DNA of 64,000 bases from Pegoplata infirma (lineage: Eukaryota; Arthropoda; Insecta; Diptera; Anthomyiidae): assembly GCA_963921195.1 (NCBI GenBank), contig OY992540.1, forward strand, positions 191,813,576-191,877,575, written 5' to 3'. How positions within the stretch are numbered: position 1 is the stretch's first letter; each line of letters starts with the position of its first letter. Made by a program: the position numbers and the translations under genes. Of this stretch, positions 44,538 through 54,961 are shown one piece after another. The notes below the pieces were generated by a model. That model was not told the DNA's origin, did no database searches, and saw nothing but the letters and a program-made list of their open reading frames with translations.

Positions 44538-44794
44538 CACTCAAAAAAAACGTGGGTATTCAATACTAAAAATTTAACTAATGAACTAATTTTTTAGTCC
44601 AAAATGATCTAGTGCAGGCGTTGGTAATCAATACTAAAATTTGTTACTAATATTATTCAAAACCAGTAAAAATTTCTAATTTTAGTACTTGAAAATAGTA
44701 AAAAACTACTGTGCTACTGATAATTAGTAACTTATTAGTAGATTTTGGTACAATCTCACTTACTAATACTATTACTGTAGAATTATTTTGAGTG
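44538..44794. mobile_element. TA-CACTC element with ACTAAT core, 257 bp
   Basis: Ends CACTCAAAAAAAACGTG and AGAATTATTTTGAGTG with TA on both sides (44,536-44,537 and 44,795-44,796). The core repeats 'actaaa' and 'agtaa' motifs in both orientations. Confidence 0.78.
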
Positions 44795-44796
44795 TA

Positions 44797-45343
44797 TGTA
44801 TGAAGATAAAGTATCTAAAATTTTTAAATTTTCTTAGGGAAAGAAATGAAACCTCAATGGAACGAAATAAGATGGAACCAGAAACAAAATTGAATAAAAC
44901 AGGGATCAGCATGGATTAATTTTGTTTACTATAATTTTTTTTTTTTTTACTTAATATTTTTTTTCATTCAAAATTTTTGTAAAACGTAATTATAAATTTT
45001 TCGAGGTTCTGAATGATATATACTACCCATTAGAGATCGTTAGTAAATTTTCTTTTGCGATAACGCTTTTTGCGAAAGTTTTTTTACTCACGTAGTCTCA
45101 CTCTCACTTGAGTAGAAACAAGTGATTCAAAAACAAAATAAAAAAAAAAATCTAAAAATATATAAAAATCAAAAAATTAACAGACCAGGCCGTTTTATTA
45201 TGTGCGTGGCCTCACCTCGCGTTTAATGTTAAACCATTTCTTATCAGCGTTTGTTGAACACACGCCTACAATTTCTTAAAAAAAATACAAAGCCTAAAAA
45301 AATAATAATAAATAATTAAATTTTTTGGAAGATTTCATATATG
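44797..45343. other. Spacer, nothing recognised
   Basis: 'Tcacgtagtctcactctcacttg' near 45,087 resembles the TCAC motif; otherwise no feature. Confidence 0.4.
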
Positions 45344-45598
45344 CACAGAGAAAAATTAATTTCCAACTGAATTTTTCAGTTGTATCAACTCAAAATTCGG
45401 TTGCCACTACTACATTTCGCTGTAACAAACGAATTTTGAAGTTGTTTCAAAAAAAAAACACAGTTGTTTGTATCCACAAAAGTCAGTTGTATCTACCGAT
45501 ATTCAGTTGTTACAACCTTAATAAAAATGCATCAACCGAATTTTTGTTGCAATAACTAAATTTCAGTTGGAAATTAGCAAATTTATTTTGTGTGTGTG
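45344..45598. mobile_element. Miniature element with CAGTTG core
   Basis: The left part 'cacagagaaaaattaatttccaactga' is mirrored by 'tcagttggaaatta..tttattttgtgtg'. The core is a run of 'cagttgtatcaact' and 'ttgcaataac' motifs. A related piece lies at 49,030-49,240. Confidence 0.68.
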
Positions 45599-45719
45599 GT
45601 TTAGTGTATTAGTGAAGAAAGAAGAAATTTTTGGAAAAATTTCCAAAGCCTTCACGTTCCAAAAAAAAAATTCATCAACTTTAAAAGTTTAAATGTGCAT
45701 TTACTATACATAAGGGGAC

Positions 45720-45915
45720 AAAAACGAGTCGTACGAGATTTCCTTGTAAGTTTTATCGCGTCGAAAATGTTGTAAATTTACAATTTTATTGGTAAAAAGC
45801 ATGTAAAACTACAAAAAAGCTCGTAAGTTTTATCTAGGAATTCTCGTAAAATAGGAAGTAGCAAAAAATAACAATTTCAAGCTCTTTCTTGTCATTTTTC
45901 AAGTTTTTTTGAGTG
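45720..45915. mobile_element. Truncated TA-CACTC element, CTTGTAA core
   Basis: The right end TTTTTTTGAGTG-TA is present (45,911-45,917). The interior 'gtaaatttacaattttattgg' and 'ctcgtaagttttat' matches 31,378-31,800. The left end is missing. Confidence 0.6.
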
Positions 45916-46074
45916 TACTTCAACAAAAAATTTTAATTTAAAATATTTTGAAAGGAAAAGCGGTAGGACCACTGGATTAAGATCTTTAATTAGGTTTACC
46001 AACCGTGTTTCCCACTTGTCGGATAAAAGTTAACGATTTACATTGTTCCTACTAAAAGTTCCTACACTTAAAAA

Positions 46075-46500
46075 AATAACCTTGTAAAATGACAAGAACA
46101 AAATTTTATTTTTTTTTTGCCACGTCCTATTTTACTAGAATTCGCAGTTAAAATTACGATTTTTTTTTTTGTTATTTGACAAGCTTTCTACAAGATTTTT
46201 ACCAATAAAATTGTAAACTTACAACTTTTTTGATGCGATAAAACTTACAAGTAATTCTCGTGACTTTACTAGATTTTTTGTTATCTCTAATTTTACGAGA
46301 ATTTCTAGTAAACATTAAGAGCTTTTTGTAATTTTTAAATCTTTTTACCAAAAAATTGTAAATTTACAACTTTTTTAGTACGATAATACTAACAAGGATG
46401 CTCATGACTTAATTAGATTTTTTGGAAAATTACCTTGAAAAAAATTTAATTGCGATCAAAAATTTTTTGTTAAAAAACAAGGAAAACTGTAAAATATTGG
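46075..46500. mobile_element. CACTT element with CTTGTAAAAT core, right end lost
   Basis: TA-CACTTAAAAAAATAACCTTG at the left; the interior repeats 'accaataaaattgtaaa', 'ttacaac' and 'ctcgtgacttta' like 54,193-54,634. The right side ends against the AACCCAGTTGG element at 46,518. Confidence 0.6.
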
Positions 46501-46517
46501 TAAAGAATTTGATTAGT

Positions 46518-47246
46518 AACCCAGTTGGAAAATGTATCACTGAGGAAATTTCCACAGTGATTCCTTGAGGAATTCAGGTTCTGGTTATTCCGGTTCTGAC
46601 AAATCATAGGTAATCCTTGATGACATGTCCTAACATTGTCAGCACTGAATGTTTGCTTTAAGAGTGTGGACAATTCCTCTAAGACGCATAAAAGGAAATG
46701 TCTTCATAATAGCAGTAAATTAAATTAGAATTTTAAATCAGGGCAACTCTTCAATTTCCAAGAAAAAGATGGCAATATTATCGATTTATTTAAAATAAAA
46801 TCAAAATCTAACAAGTAGAATAAAAGTAATAAATAGACAAATAATTTTCAAAATAAAGTTTGGAACAAGTAGTTAGGTGTGGGACTAATAAACTGGAGGT
46901 TCCAGGTTCAAATCCAGTTGGGACTAAAAAAGGCGAAAAGTTTTTTCTAAATATGAGAAAGATAATTTATAGAGGAAAATTGATAAAAGTAAAAACTAAA
47001 GGAAATACGAAAATTTTTTGCATTTTCGCATGACCTAAGTCAGACATTTCCCCAATGAAGTCTTAGGTGACATGTCCCCAGAAGGTCAGCCCTGACCACT
47101 GCTGACTTTGAGTGCGGACATTTTGAAAATTTGTATGAAACTGTCCTCAACCCAGTACATAGAGATGTCTTGTGGATGTCAGCAGTGACTCTGACATGTC
47201 ACCGCACCGTCACTGAGAATGGCTCGAGGACGTTGCCAACTGGGTT
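46518..47246. mobile_element. AACCCAGTTGG palindromic element carrying a tRNA-like core
   Basis: AACCCAGTTGG at the left and CCAACTGGGTT at the right. The arms share 'gacatgtcc', 'gtcagcactga/gtcagcagtga', 'aggaaatgtctt'-type motifs in inverse. A tRNA-like segment lies near the middle. The TSD is not resolved. Confidence 0.65.
46868..46926 (+). mobile_element. tRNA-like segment with perfect B box
   Basis: 'Gtagttaggtgtgg' (A-box-like) and GGTTCAAATCC (46,905-46,915), an exact RNA polymerase III B-box sequence. No acceptor stem, so tRNA-derived rather than a tRNA gene. Confidence 0.6.
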
Positions 47247-47681
47247 GTTAGGAAAAAATTTAAGTTGATGTACTGTTAAATAATCCATTATTTTTCTTAA
47301 TTGGAATTCCCTAATACATGGAAGAAATTCTTATTCACTATTTTAGTAAAGTTTTTATATCTTGGGGATTTTTTTTTAAACTTAAAATGGCGATATCTTG
47401 AAAACTAAGCCACATAGAGGAAAATGGAGACCATTTTCAGTTCTTATGAATGCCATATTATCGCCGGTCCTCTTTACATGTGTGGACCTTAATGGGTCCT
47501 AACTTTGGATTAAAAAAAGTCGGCCTATCGGGTCCGACTTCAATGGGATCTTCACCTAATCGGGGCCTCAAATGTGTATGAACACAACTGAAATAAATTA
47601 GTTCAAATTTGCATAATATTAAAACATTTTTTCTTTCCTTATTTTTTAAGAGAAATATTAACTTAAGAGAACACTCAAAAA
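47247..47681. repeat. Dispersed segment shared (inverted) with 27.2-27.8 kb
   Basis: 'Ggaattccctaatacatgga' (47,303) and 'ctattttagtaaagtttttatatcttgggg' mirror 27,480-27,730. 'Ggacctta', 'ggtccgacttcaatggg' (47,480-47,580) relates to 35,690-35,750. Confidence 0.5.
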
Positions 47682-48180
47682 ATTATGACGGTGGATTCCA
47701 CTACAAAAGACAGTTAAAACTACTACATTTGTTGTTGTTTAGGAGTCCACTACATTTTACTGTAAAATAAACCAAAAATTGTTGTTGTTTTTAACTATTG
47801 ATTAACAACTACAAAAAACTGTAAAAACTACTTCAAATTGCAGTTGTTTTTACTGTAACTTTGTTGTCCGATTTTTTTTTATTAACAAAAAAGATTCTAA
47901 ACGTCAAAAACGGTTAAAATTATTTGGAAATAATTCCTGCACATCCGTTTTTCTAAAAATTTCTAGAAAATTATAATTTTTTTTATAGACTAAAAACAAC
48001 TACATAAAACAACTGTTACTACATTGTAGTAATTTTTTGTATTTGGTTTTTAAAACGACTACAAAAAACAGTTATTTGAGATTTTTCATACAAAAACAAC
48101 TGAAATTGTAGTTGAAAACAACAACTACTACTTACTACACAAATAACCGTCATGTAGTAACTGCAATAATTTTCTAAGTG
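47682..48180. mobile_element. CACTC element with GTTGTTTTTA core, uninterrupted
   Basis: The left end is CACTCAAAAAATTATGACGG; the right part reads 'gtagtaactgcaataattttctaagtg'. The core has 'aacaactacaaaaaactgtaaaaactact' and 'tgtagtagttgtt'-type motifs. It is the inverse of the interrupted copy at 15,913-21,180 and shows the empty TTA site used there. Confidence 0.7.
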
Positions 48181-48489
48181 AAGGAAAACATGGCAATGGA
48201 GCTAAATCATTATCAATTTTCCTTGAATTAAGTTAATTTTCCAATTTTTTTGTTCATTTTTTTTTAATGTGTAAGCTTTTAACTTTTTTTCAGTCCTTTC
48301 TAATCAACATAGTTTTGCATACAAAAAGCTTTTATTTTTTTTTTTTCTTATTCATCAAGAGTAAAAGTTCTATGGAACAACCAGCAACCCTTTTATAAAT
48401 GTGTAGGTAAGTATGTTTTTCACTTTGTTGTTTGGATGATTGCCCAGCAAAAAATGTGAGTACTGTGTTTAAATAAGCTGATATATAGA
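48181..48489. other. Spacer, nothing recognised
   Basis: T-rich DNA up to the GGGAT element; no feature. Confidence 0.4.
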
Positions 48490-49455
48490 TAGGGATGCCA
48501 AATGGGATTAACTTTGAAAAATCCCGGGATTCGGGATTTTGAAAATTGAAATTTCGGGATCACGGGATTTTCGGGATTTTTTCGGGATACCGGGTTTTTC
48601 GGGATTTTCGGTTTTTTTTGGGTATTTTCGGGATTTTTTATTTCCTATATTAAAAAAAAATAAGATTTATATAAACCTAAATATTTTTATTTGTCATATT
48701 TTCATATAAACATGTACAAAAAATAGCTGAAAAAAAAAAACAAAATATACCACTGTGCAATACGATTTAGTATCTTTAGGCCAAAAAAATATAAGTACCA
48801 TTTATAGACCAAAACCTCTGAGGTGGTTAAAGAACTTAGCTCGAGTGATTTTTTATGGTCCACTGAAGTTTTTAATTTGTTTTCAAAAGCGTTTGGGATA
48901 AGTAAAAAACATGTTGTAAATCTGCTGCTGACCAGATAATGTTAGTACTTTTTTTAGAATATACTAATCCTCTATCTCCATTTTAACGGGTAATTTTTGT
49001 CCTTTTTTCAAATATCCTAACAGAGCACCAACTCAAAGTTCAGTTCCTGCTAATAAATTCGGCTGTTAGAACTAAATTTTGCAGATGCTTTAATTAAAAA
49101 ACAGTTTTTTCAACATAATTCAGTTGTGACCACTGATATTCAATTGTGACAGCATATATGTATATATTTCGTCCGAATTTTTGTTGCATCAACTGAATCT
49201 CAGTAGCTAATCATCAAATTTATTTACAAACATTTTTATTTTGTCATTTTGAAGATTTAATTATGCTTTTACGATTTCGATTATCAATAGCAATATTTCA
49301 ATTTTTTGCTTTGCAAAATCGTAAAGAACATTTTTAAACTTGATTTTAATAATTGATACTTCAATTCATCCAAACCCGAATTACTTTTAGTTGAAAATTT
49401 CAATGTTATAAATTTCGGGATTTTCGGGATCGGGATTTCCCGTTTGGCATCTCTA
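48490..49455. mobile_element. hAT-like element with CGGGAT repeats
   Basis: TAGGGATGCCAAATGGGA / TCCCGTTTGGCATCTCTA ends and a perfect 8-bp duplication tatataga (48,482-48,489 and 49,456-49,463). The left arm is a run of 'ttcgggattttcgggat' motifs; the right arm has only a short mirror. Fragments of two other families sit inside: 48,751-49,020 (CACTGTG family) and 49,030-49,240 (CAGTTG core). Confidence 0.83.
48751..49020. mobile_element. CACTGTG-family fragment
   Basis: CACTGTGCAATACG, then 'tggtccactgaagttttta', 'aaaagcgtttggga' and 'actaatcctctatctcc', collinear with the left arm of 56,433. No TAA precedes it and the return arm is absent. Confidence 0.6.
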
Positions 49456-50424
49456 TATATAGATTAATATTTAATTTACCAACATTAATTCTCTAAAATC
49501 TGCTGATGATTTCTTAGTAAGTTTGAAAGAGATCGGTACAGATGCACTATGAGATGAGTAAATGTTTTAAAATAGTATATTAATAATCTATTATGAGAAT
49601 ATCATAAATAAAATTTTAGGGTCTCGAGCTAGAATAATACTCTAATCGAATATCTTATTATTAACTTACAAAAAGTAAAATAGAACACTGCCCATTGCTA
49701 AAGTATTTATTATCGCTCAATTAAGCTCTTAATAACTGAATTTCTTATCTTCTGGAATAGAATAGAAACTACGACCGTATTTTTAATCTGCTTTTGTTGT
49801 TCTTTTTCAAGTTTGATTACATCTGTTCCAATTTTGAAGTACTTTTTGTAGAATTGGTAACCAATTTGTTTGCTGGGTGTTTATATATGTTTGTAACATT
49901 TTAAAGGGAATCAGACAGAGTGTTTTTAATATAACAAATGCATAGTTTATCATCATCAGCATTTGCTATAGGGAGAGCTTTAACCTACATAAAGGTCATT
50001 TCAACATGCAACTAACTTATGCTATTTTATGTAGTGCTTTGCAATTTGTACAATTATATTGTTGTTGTTGCTGCTGCTGTTTTGACTATTGTTGCAAGTT
50101 TTTTTTTTTTTTTATTTGAAGTTCTTTAGAAAATGTAATCTCTCAATGGTTTTGTACATGAACATAATAGTTTTTATTGTTTTATTGAAATAAGAACAAT
50201 AGACATTTTATTATTATTAATAAAAAAAAAAACAAATTAAGTTCATGATAAAAAAATTGTAATGCATACTTTAATTAATAATTAAAATAGCGCTTTAAAA
50301 ATATATAAAATCATTTATGACCATAATCTTGACATTGTTTCGGTATAATTTTATCTTAATTTTTGTAACTCCCATACCATTGTGTGTTCAAAAACAAAAA
50401 AATGTATTGCATATTGAAAATTAA
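49456..50424. other. Spacer, largely non-repetitive
   Basis: About 1 kb with no recognisable element. It contains short trinucleotide stretches 'gttgttgttgctgctgctg' (50,061-50,080). No coding signal, so possibly native intergenic or intronic DNA. Confidence 0.5.
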
Positions 50425-50783
50425 TACTGTTCGGTAGGGCGGGTCGATTTGTATGGAACGAAAAAACCTGAAAAATCGTATAGCAAAAACAAAATCTACA
50501 AGAAATTCTAAGAAACTTTTCCAAAGAAACCATTGGTCTAAAATCAAACCCTATACCGCGCCTAACGACATGAAAATCCGTCCGTCCGTCTGTCTTTCTG
50601 TCTGTGTGAAACACGCTAACTTTCAAATGTTAGCGGAAGAATATAAAATATATACGGCAAGCTGCTGAAGCGTGGCGTATATATTTGTTATACTTCCGGT
50701 CAGATTAATACTAAATTTCAGCGAAATCTGTCCAGTGGTTCATAACTAATTAGCAAAATGGGGAATTTCAAATGGGTTTTAAC

Positions 50784-52140
50784 TAGGGATGTGCGATTAA
50801 TCGATTAATTAATCACTTCGATTAATCGAAATCCTGATTAATCAATTATTCGATTAATCATACTTTCTGATTAATCAGAACTATGATTAATCAACTAATT
50901 TGAATTTTGATTAATCGAAAACGAATAATTTTATTCAATTTTTTAAAAAATGTTGGCAAAACAAAATCAAAGACAAACAAAATTTATGAATTCATAAAGA
51001 GAGCGAAATTTAATATGCCAAAATCCAACAATATATTCAACCAAGTTTTCCAAAATGTATGACGAAAGTTCATTCTTAGATCTATAATGGAAGACTGGAG
51101 ATTCTTTGAATAATATGCCTCTAACCATGCTCAAATGTAGAAATGTCGGTGTGCCAACTTGTACCGCTATGTGTATTTCAACATTTTTTTAAGAGACTTT
51201 AATAACAGCTGTATTAAAATTAATGGAAATAGAAAATGTGCAAATTTTTTTAAAGGTCAAAATAAAGCTGATTTGTAAGCCTCTTCAAAACATTTTGAGA
51301 AAAACATGGCGGTTCTGGTTGGCGCACCGACGATATGTACATGTGTATGTAAGACGACCAATAACACGCATCCATGTTCCATCCCTCTAGAAATGCTTCT
51401 CTCTGCCAGCACTTCGACGCCAATTGGTTGTATTGTACATGAGTTGGATATCATTTAAAATACAACAAAATAAATTTTCTACACGGGCTCTATAAAAATG
51501 GTCCTCTGTGTTAGCACTTCGACGCCAATTGGCGTTGAATTGTGCATGACCCGGATATCATGTGCAATACAACAAAATGAATATTTTTTTTTTAATTAAA
51601 AATGATTTGGAGGCACATCCAATTTTTTAGATTATGTTATTTTGTAACATGAAGAGACCGTGGTAATATCCGCATTGTGAGCTGAAAAGAACGCCTAAAA
51701 GTCCATTCGACTAAAATTTAATACATATTCTAAAAAATTTTCAATAGTCATAGAATTTGAAATATAAAAACAAAACAATAGTGGTATTCAGAGCATTGCT
51801 TGCCAGCCCTGGCACTGGTGGTAAAAGAGCACTTTTTAAAATTACTTTTCAAAATACATGTATTTTTTGAAAGAAGTACTCTTTTGCTACATTGCCAGGG
51901 CTGGCAACAATACTCTGAATACCTCTAATATAAAAACAAAACAAAATATTTAATTATTCAAATTTTGAATATTCAACTTCCTGATTAATCAATTAATCAT
52001 GAATTTTGATTAATCAAAATTTAAATTATTTGATTAATCATAGTTCTGATTAATCAGAAAGTATGATTAATCGATTAATTGATTAATCAGGATTTCGATT
52101 AATCGAAGTGATTAATTAATCGATTAATCGCACATCCCTA
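50784..52140. mobile_element. hAT-like element with GATTAATC arms, 1.36 kb
   Basis: TAGGGATGTGCGATTAATCG / CGATTAATCGCACATCCCTA ends and a perfect 8-bp duplication gttttaac (50,776-50,783 and 52,141-52,148). Both ~130-bp arms are runs of 'gattaatc'. The centre has a diverged tandem pair ('agcacttcgacgccaattgg' at about 51,408 and 51,510). No transposase; the 65-codon minus frame at 51,257-51,454 shows no motif. Confidence 0.88.
51779..51926. mobile_element. 148-bp hairpin flanked by an 18-bp direct repeat
   Basis: 'Agtggtattcagag', 'gccagccctggca' and 'aaaagagcact' on the left are mirrored on the right, around AAAATACATGTATTTT. The direct repeat aatataaaaacaaaacaa occurs at 51,761-51,778 and 51,927-51,944. 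It lies inside the hAT-like element. Confidence 0.82.
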
Positions 52141-52521
52141 GTTTTAACCCGAACTCCCGTGTTGAAAAAAACGCTAAACACGCTTTGAAAAGGAATGGTA
52201 AGCCAAAAAAAATATTTTAGAAACAGTTTTTGTCAATCAAAAAAACTAAAAAAAAATATTACACTCAAAAAAAAAAATTACACTCAAAAAAATTTACACT
52301 TGAATTTATTTTTTTTTACAAAAATTAAAAAAAAAAAAAATTCTCAAAATAAATCAAATACTGATGAAAAAAAATATTCAGTTATCAAAAATTTTTATCG
52401 AACACAGCTTTTTTCCTCTCCGATATGCAACTCTCCAATTTCATCCCACAAAAGCATATATGTGCTTTTTTTTTTGACGAAATATCTGTATGATCCTCAA
52501 TTACATACTTTTATTTACTAA

Positions 52522-53087
52522 CAAGGGAAGTATCTCAACCCTTATGAACCGATTTGCATGAAACGTAAAATATATATAAAAGAGACAATTCTAAGGTTGG
52601 GGTGTCTCGGCTTATCGGCCATATCGGGGATTAATGGGTTCAAAACATGGTTAAAATTTTTTTTTTGAATTTTTTACTCCTTTCTTTCTTAGAAACTACA
52701 TATGAGAAGAAAGGTTTTTTTAATGCCTATGCAACGGTGGCATAACCTTGTAAAAGTTTGGCTTCGTTAAATACTTTTTTGATAAAATTTTGTGTAAATT
52801 TTGAGGGTATTTATATGAAGACATAGACCTACGAAGTCCATATGAATATGAAAAAAATCTCTATTAAATTTAAGTCGAAACGTATTTTTTCTCTAGGGGA
52901 TATTCCTGTTAGTTCGGGAGTTATCGAAATTTTCCCGGAGATCCACATTGTTTCATAAGGGGACATTGAAATTTTGAAACACTGATATGGCCGATAAGCC
53001 GAGACACCCCAACCTTAAAATCGTCTCTTTTATATATATTTTAAGTTTCAGGCAAATTGGTTCATAAGGGTTGAGATACTTCCCTTG
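52522..53087. mobile_element. PIF/Harbinger-like miniature element, copy C
   Basis: CAAGGGAAGTATCTCAACCC / GGGTTGAGATACTTCCCTTG, TAA on both sides (52,519-52,521 and 53,088-53,090). The subterminal 'ttatgaaccgatttgcatgaaac', 'aaggttggggtgtctcgg' and 'cttatcggccatatcgg' are mirrored. The ends match copies A and B only for the first ~10 bp, so this is a different subfamily. A lone further end CTTCCCTTG-TAA lies at 53,110-53,121. Confidence 0.83.
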
Positions 53088-53132
53088 TAAGAAAAATCCA
53101 CTGCACCAGCTTCCCTTGTAATTAACACACAG

Positions 53133-53192
53133 AGGCTTTGGAGGGAATCGAAACCACAACCCCTGCACTTACTTTAAGAGTATCACGCTACA
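53133..53192 (-). mobile_element. tRNA-like segment
   Basis: On the minus strand: 'tagcgtgatactcttaaag' (A-box region) and 'tggtttcgattccctcc' (B box), ~30 bp apart. It lies directly next to the lone Harbinger-like end. Confidence 0.5.
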
Positions 53193-53200
53193 TGTTAATA

Positions 53201-53761
53201 TACTGCAGCCCAATATAAAATAAATAATAGAGTAAAATTATCATGGATTAACGATAAAAGCAGCAATGTATTGTTAAAATTTCTAATTATAATTTTTCGT
53301 CTGTGGCGTTTTCATTACAAATCAATCTAATTATTTATTTCTCCATTTCAGGGATTATGTCTAATATATTTTCAGGTCATAATCCCAAAAATTGTTCGAA
53401 TTATATCAAGCGGCAATTAGTAAAACATTGCCGCTGGATATGTTCTTGCAGCATATCGGTATATAAAACTATGTTTTCTTTACATCTGAGGTGTAGGGTA
53501 TGTTCAGCAACTTTGTAGAAAATATTATGGCAAATATTTTTGTGAAACATACTAACCCTCTAACTCCCTCTCATAACGGTATTTTTTGGCTCTATTCTAA
53601 CAAATCACAATAAACACCTCGAAAGAGGGGGAAGGTGGGGATGAAATGTTCTACAAAAATGTTGCCAATAAAATTTTATTATATACCTCTGAGCACACCA
53701 AAGCCCAAAAATTAACACAAACACCAAAAAAGAGTCAAGTTCTATGTTTTGCTTATGAAAA
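53201..53761. other. Spacer with a CACTGTG-family module fragment
   Basis: 53,351-53,387 forms a hairpin (GGGATTATG...CATAATCCC). 53,500-53,690 has 'actaaccctctaactccct', 'aaatgttctacaaaa' and 'aataaaattttatt' as in the CACTGTG modules. No gene. Confidence 0.5.
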
Positions 53762-53915
53762 AAGGACGGACGGACAAATCTTCATGTCGTTAGGCGCGGT
53801 ATAGGGTTTGATTTTAGAAACATGGTTTCTTTGGGAAATGTTCTTAGAATTTCTTGTAGATTATATTTTTGCTATACGATTTTTGACAAAAAAAAATCGA
53901 CCCGCCCTACTGTTC
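53762..53915 (-). repeat. Inverted copy of the 50.43-50.61 kb module
   Basis: 'Ggacggacggac', 'catgtcgttaggcgcggtat', 'agggtttgattttag', 'ttcttagaatttcttgtaga' and 'aatcgacccgccctactgttcgg' are the reverse complement of 50,427-50,605. Confidence 0.85.
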
Positions 53916-54192
53916 GGTCTTACATGTTATCCCTCTGTGGGGCACAATATAAGCGGTAGGAGCAAAAATATACAAAAATATACAAAAAATAAATATATGT
54001 ATGGGACCGACCACCTTAAGGGTTAAAGATTAATATGTTCTGAAAAATTGTTAATATTGAAAAAATATTAAAGATCGGTCATACATTTGACTCCTCTAGG
54101 GGCAACCCTGGGACAGTTGAGCGATGGAAGCAAATTTTTAAGAAATGTACTTTCTGTATCACTGCTCAGTTAGGCAGTGGAGAAAGTGGGTA
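53916..54192. other. Spacer
   Basis: 'Cttaagggttaaagattaatatgttctga' faintly resembles CACTGTG modules; nothing else. Confidence 0.35.
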
Positions 54193-54634
54193 CACTCAAA
54201 AAAAAACCTTGTAAAATTACAAGAAAAACTTGTAACTTTTTTTTTTGCTAACTCCTATTTGACAAAAATACCTAGTAATTTTACAAGCTTTTTACCAATA
54301 AAATTGTAAATGTACAAATGTTTTGTCACGATAAAATTTACAAGGTGGTTTCGTAACTTTACTAGATTTTTTGCTACCTCCTATTTTAAGAGAATTTTTA
54401 GTAATTTTACAAGCTTTTTACCAATAATTTTGTAATTTTACAATCTTCTTACCAATAAAATTGTAAATTCACAGTTTTTTTGGCGCAATAAAAATTACAA
54501 GGAATTTTTGTAAACTTACAAAAAAAAATGTAAAATTACAAAAAAAATATAAATTTTGATCCAAATTTGTTGTTAAATGGGTAAAATGGGATTACGAGAC
54601 TTTTCCTAGTAATTTGACAAGGTTTTTTTGTGTG
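54193..54634. mobile_element. TA-CACTC element with CTTGTAAAATTACAAG core, 442 bp
   Basis: Ends CACTCAAAAAAAAACCTTGT / ACAAGGTTTTTTTGTGTG, TA at 54,191-54,192 and 54,635-54,636. The core repeats 'accaataaaattgtaaat' and 'cttgtaa' motifs. The most complete copy of this core. Confidence 0.82.
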
Positions 54635-54961
54635 TATTTTTCTATAGGAAAAATTACACTGAATCTGTGATTCTTTTCAGATTCTCATAAATTATTTTCT
54701 ATAGAGTTTTGTTGAGGGTGAAAGCCAGAAATAAGGAAATTTTTAGGCAAGTCCATGGTGCTCAGGTTCAAAATAGTACATTGTACCGTATGGACTTTAC
54801 AATCATTCTATAGAAAGATTTTAAAATTTCTCTGAAAAAAATTTCTTATTTTCCCTATAAAAAATTTAAAGATTTCCAGACTTTTTTCTTATAAAAAAAT
54901 TCTAAGATTCAATAACATATTTTAAATAGAAAAATTTTGAGATTTTTAGAAATTTTTCCTG

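Larger units (their letters stand above)
50425..52400 (-). mobile_element. Helentron-like element interrupted by a hAT-like element
   Basis: 50,427-50,610 ('gggcgggtcgattt', 'ccctataccgcgcctaacgacatg', GTCY tract 50,578-50,604) leads into 'aaacacgctaactttcaaa' and 'cagtggttcataac'. After the insertion, 52,149-52,330 continues with 'ttacactcaaaaaa' repeats as at 63,800-63,860. Confidence 0.68.

Noticed and set aside
51257..51454. 65-codon minus-strand frame inside the hAT-like element as a transposase fragment
   Set aside because: No BED finger, RNase H-like or dimerisation motif is recognisable; its length is within chance for this composition.
53341..53360. Possible 3' splice site ('ctccatttcag') before an exon
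   Set aside because: No coding frame with recognisable content follows; T-rich DNA produces such matches often.
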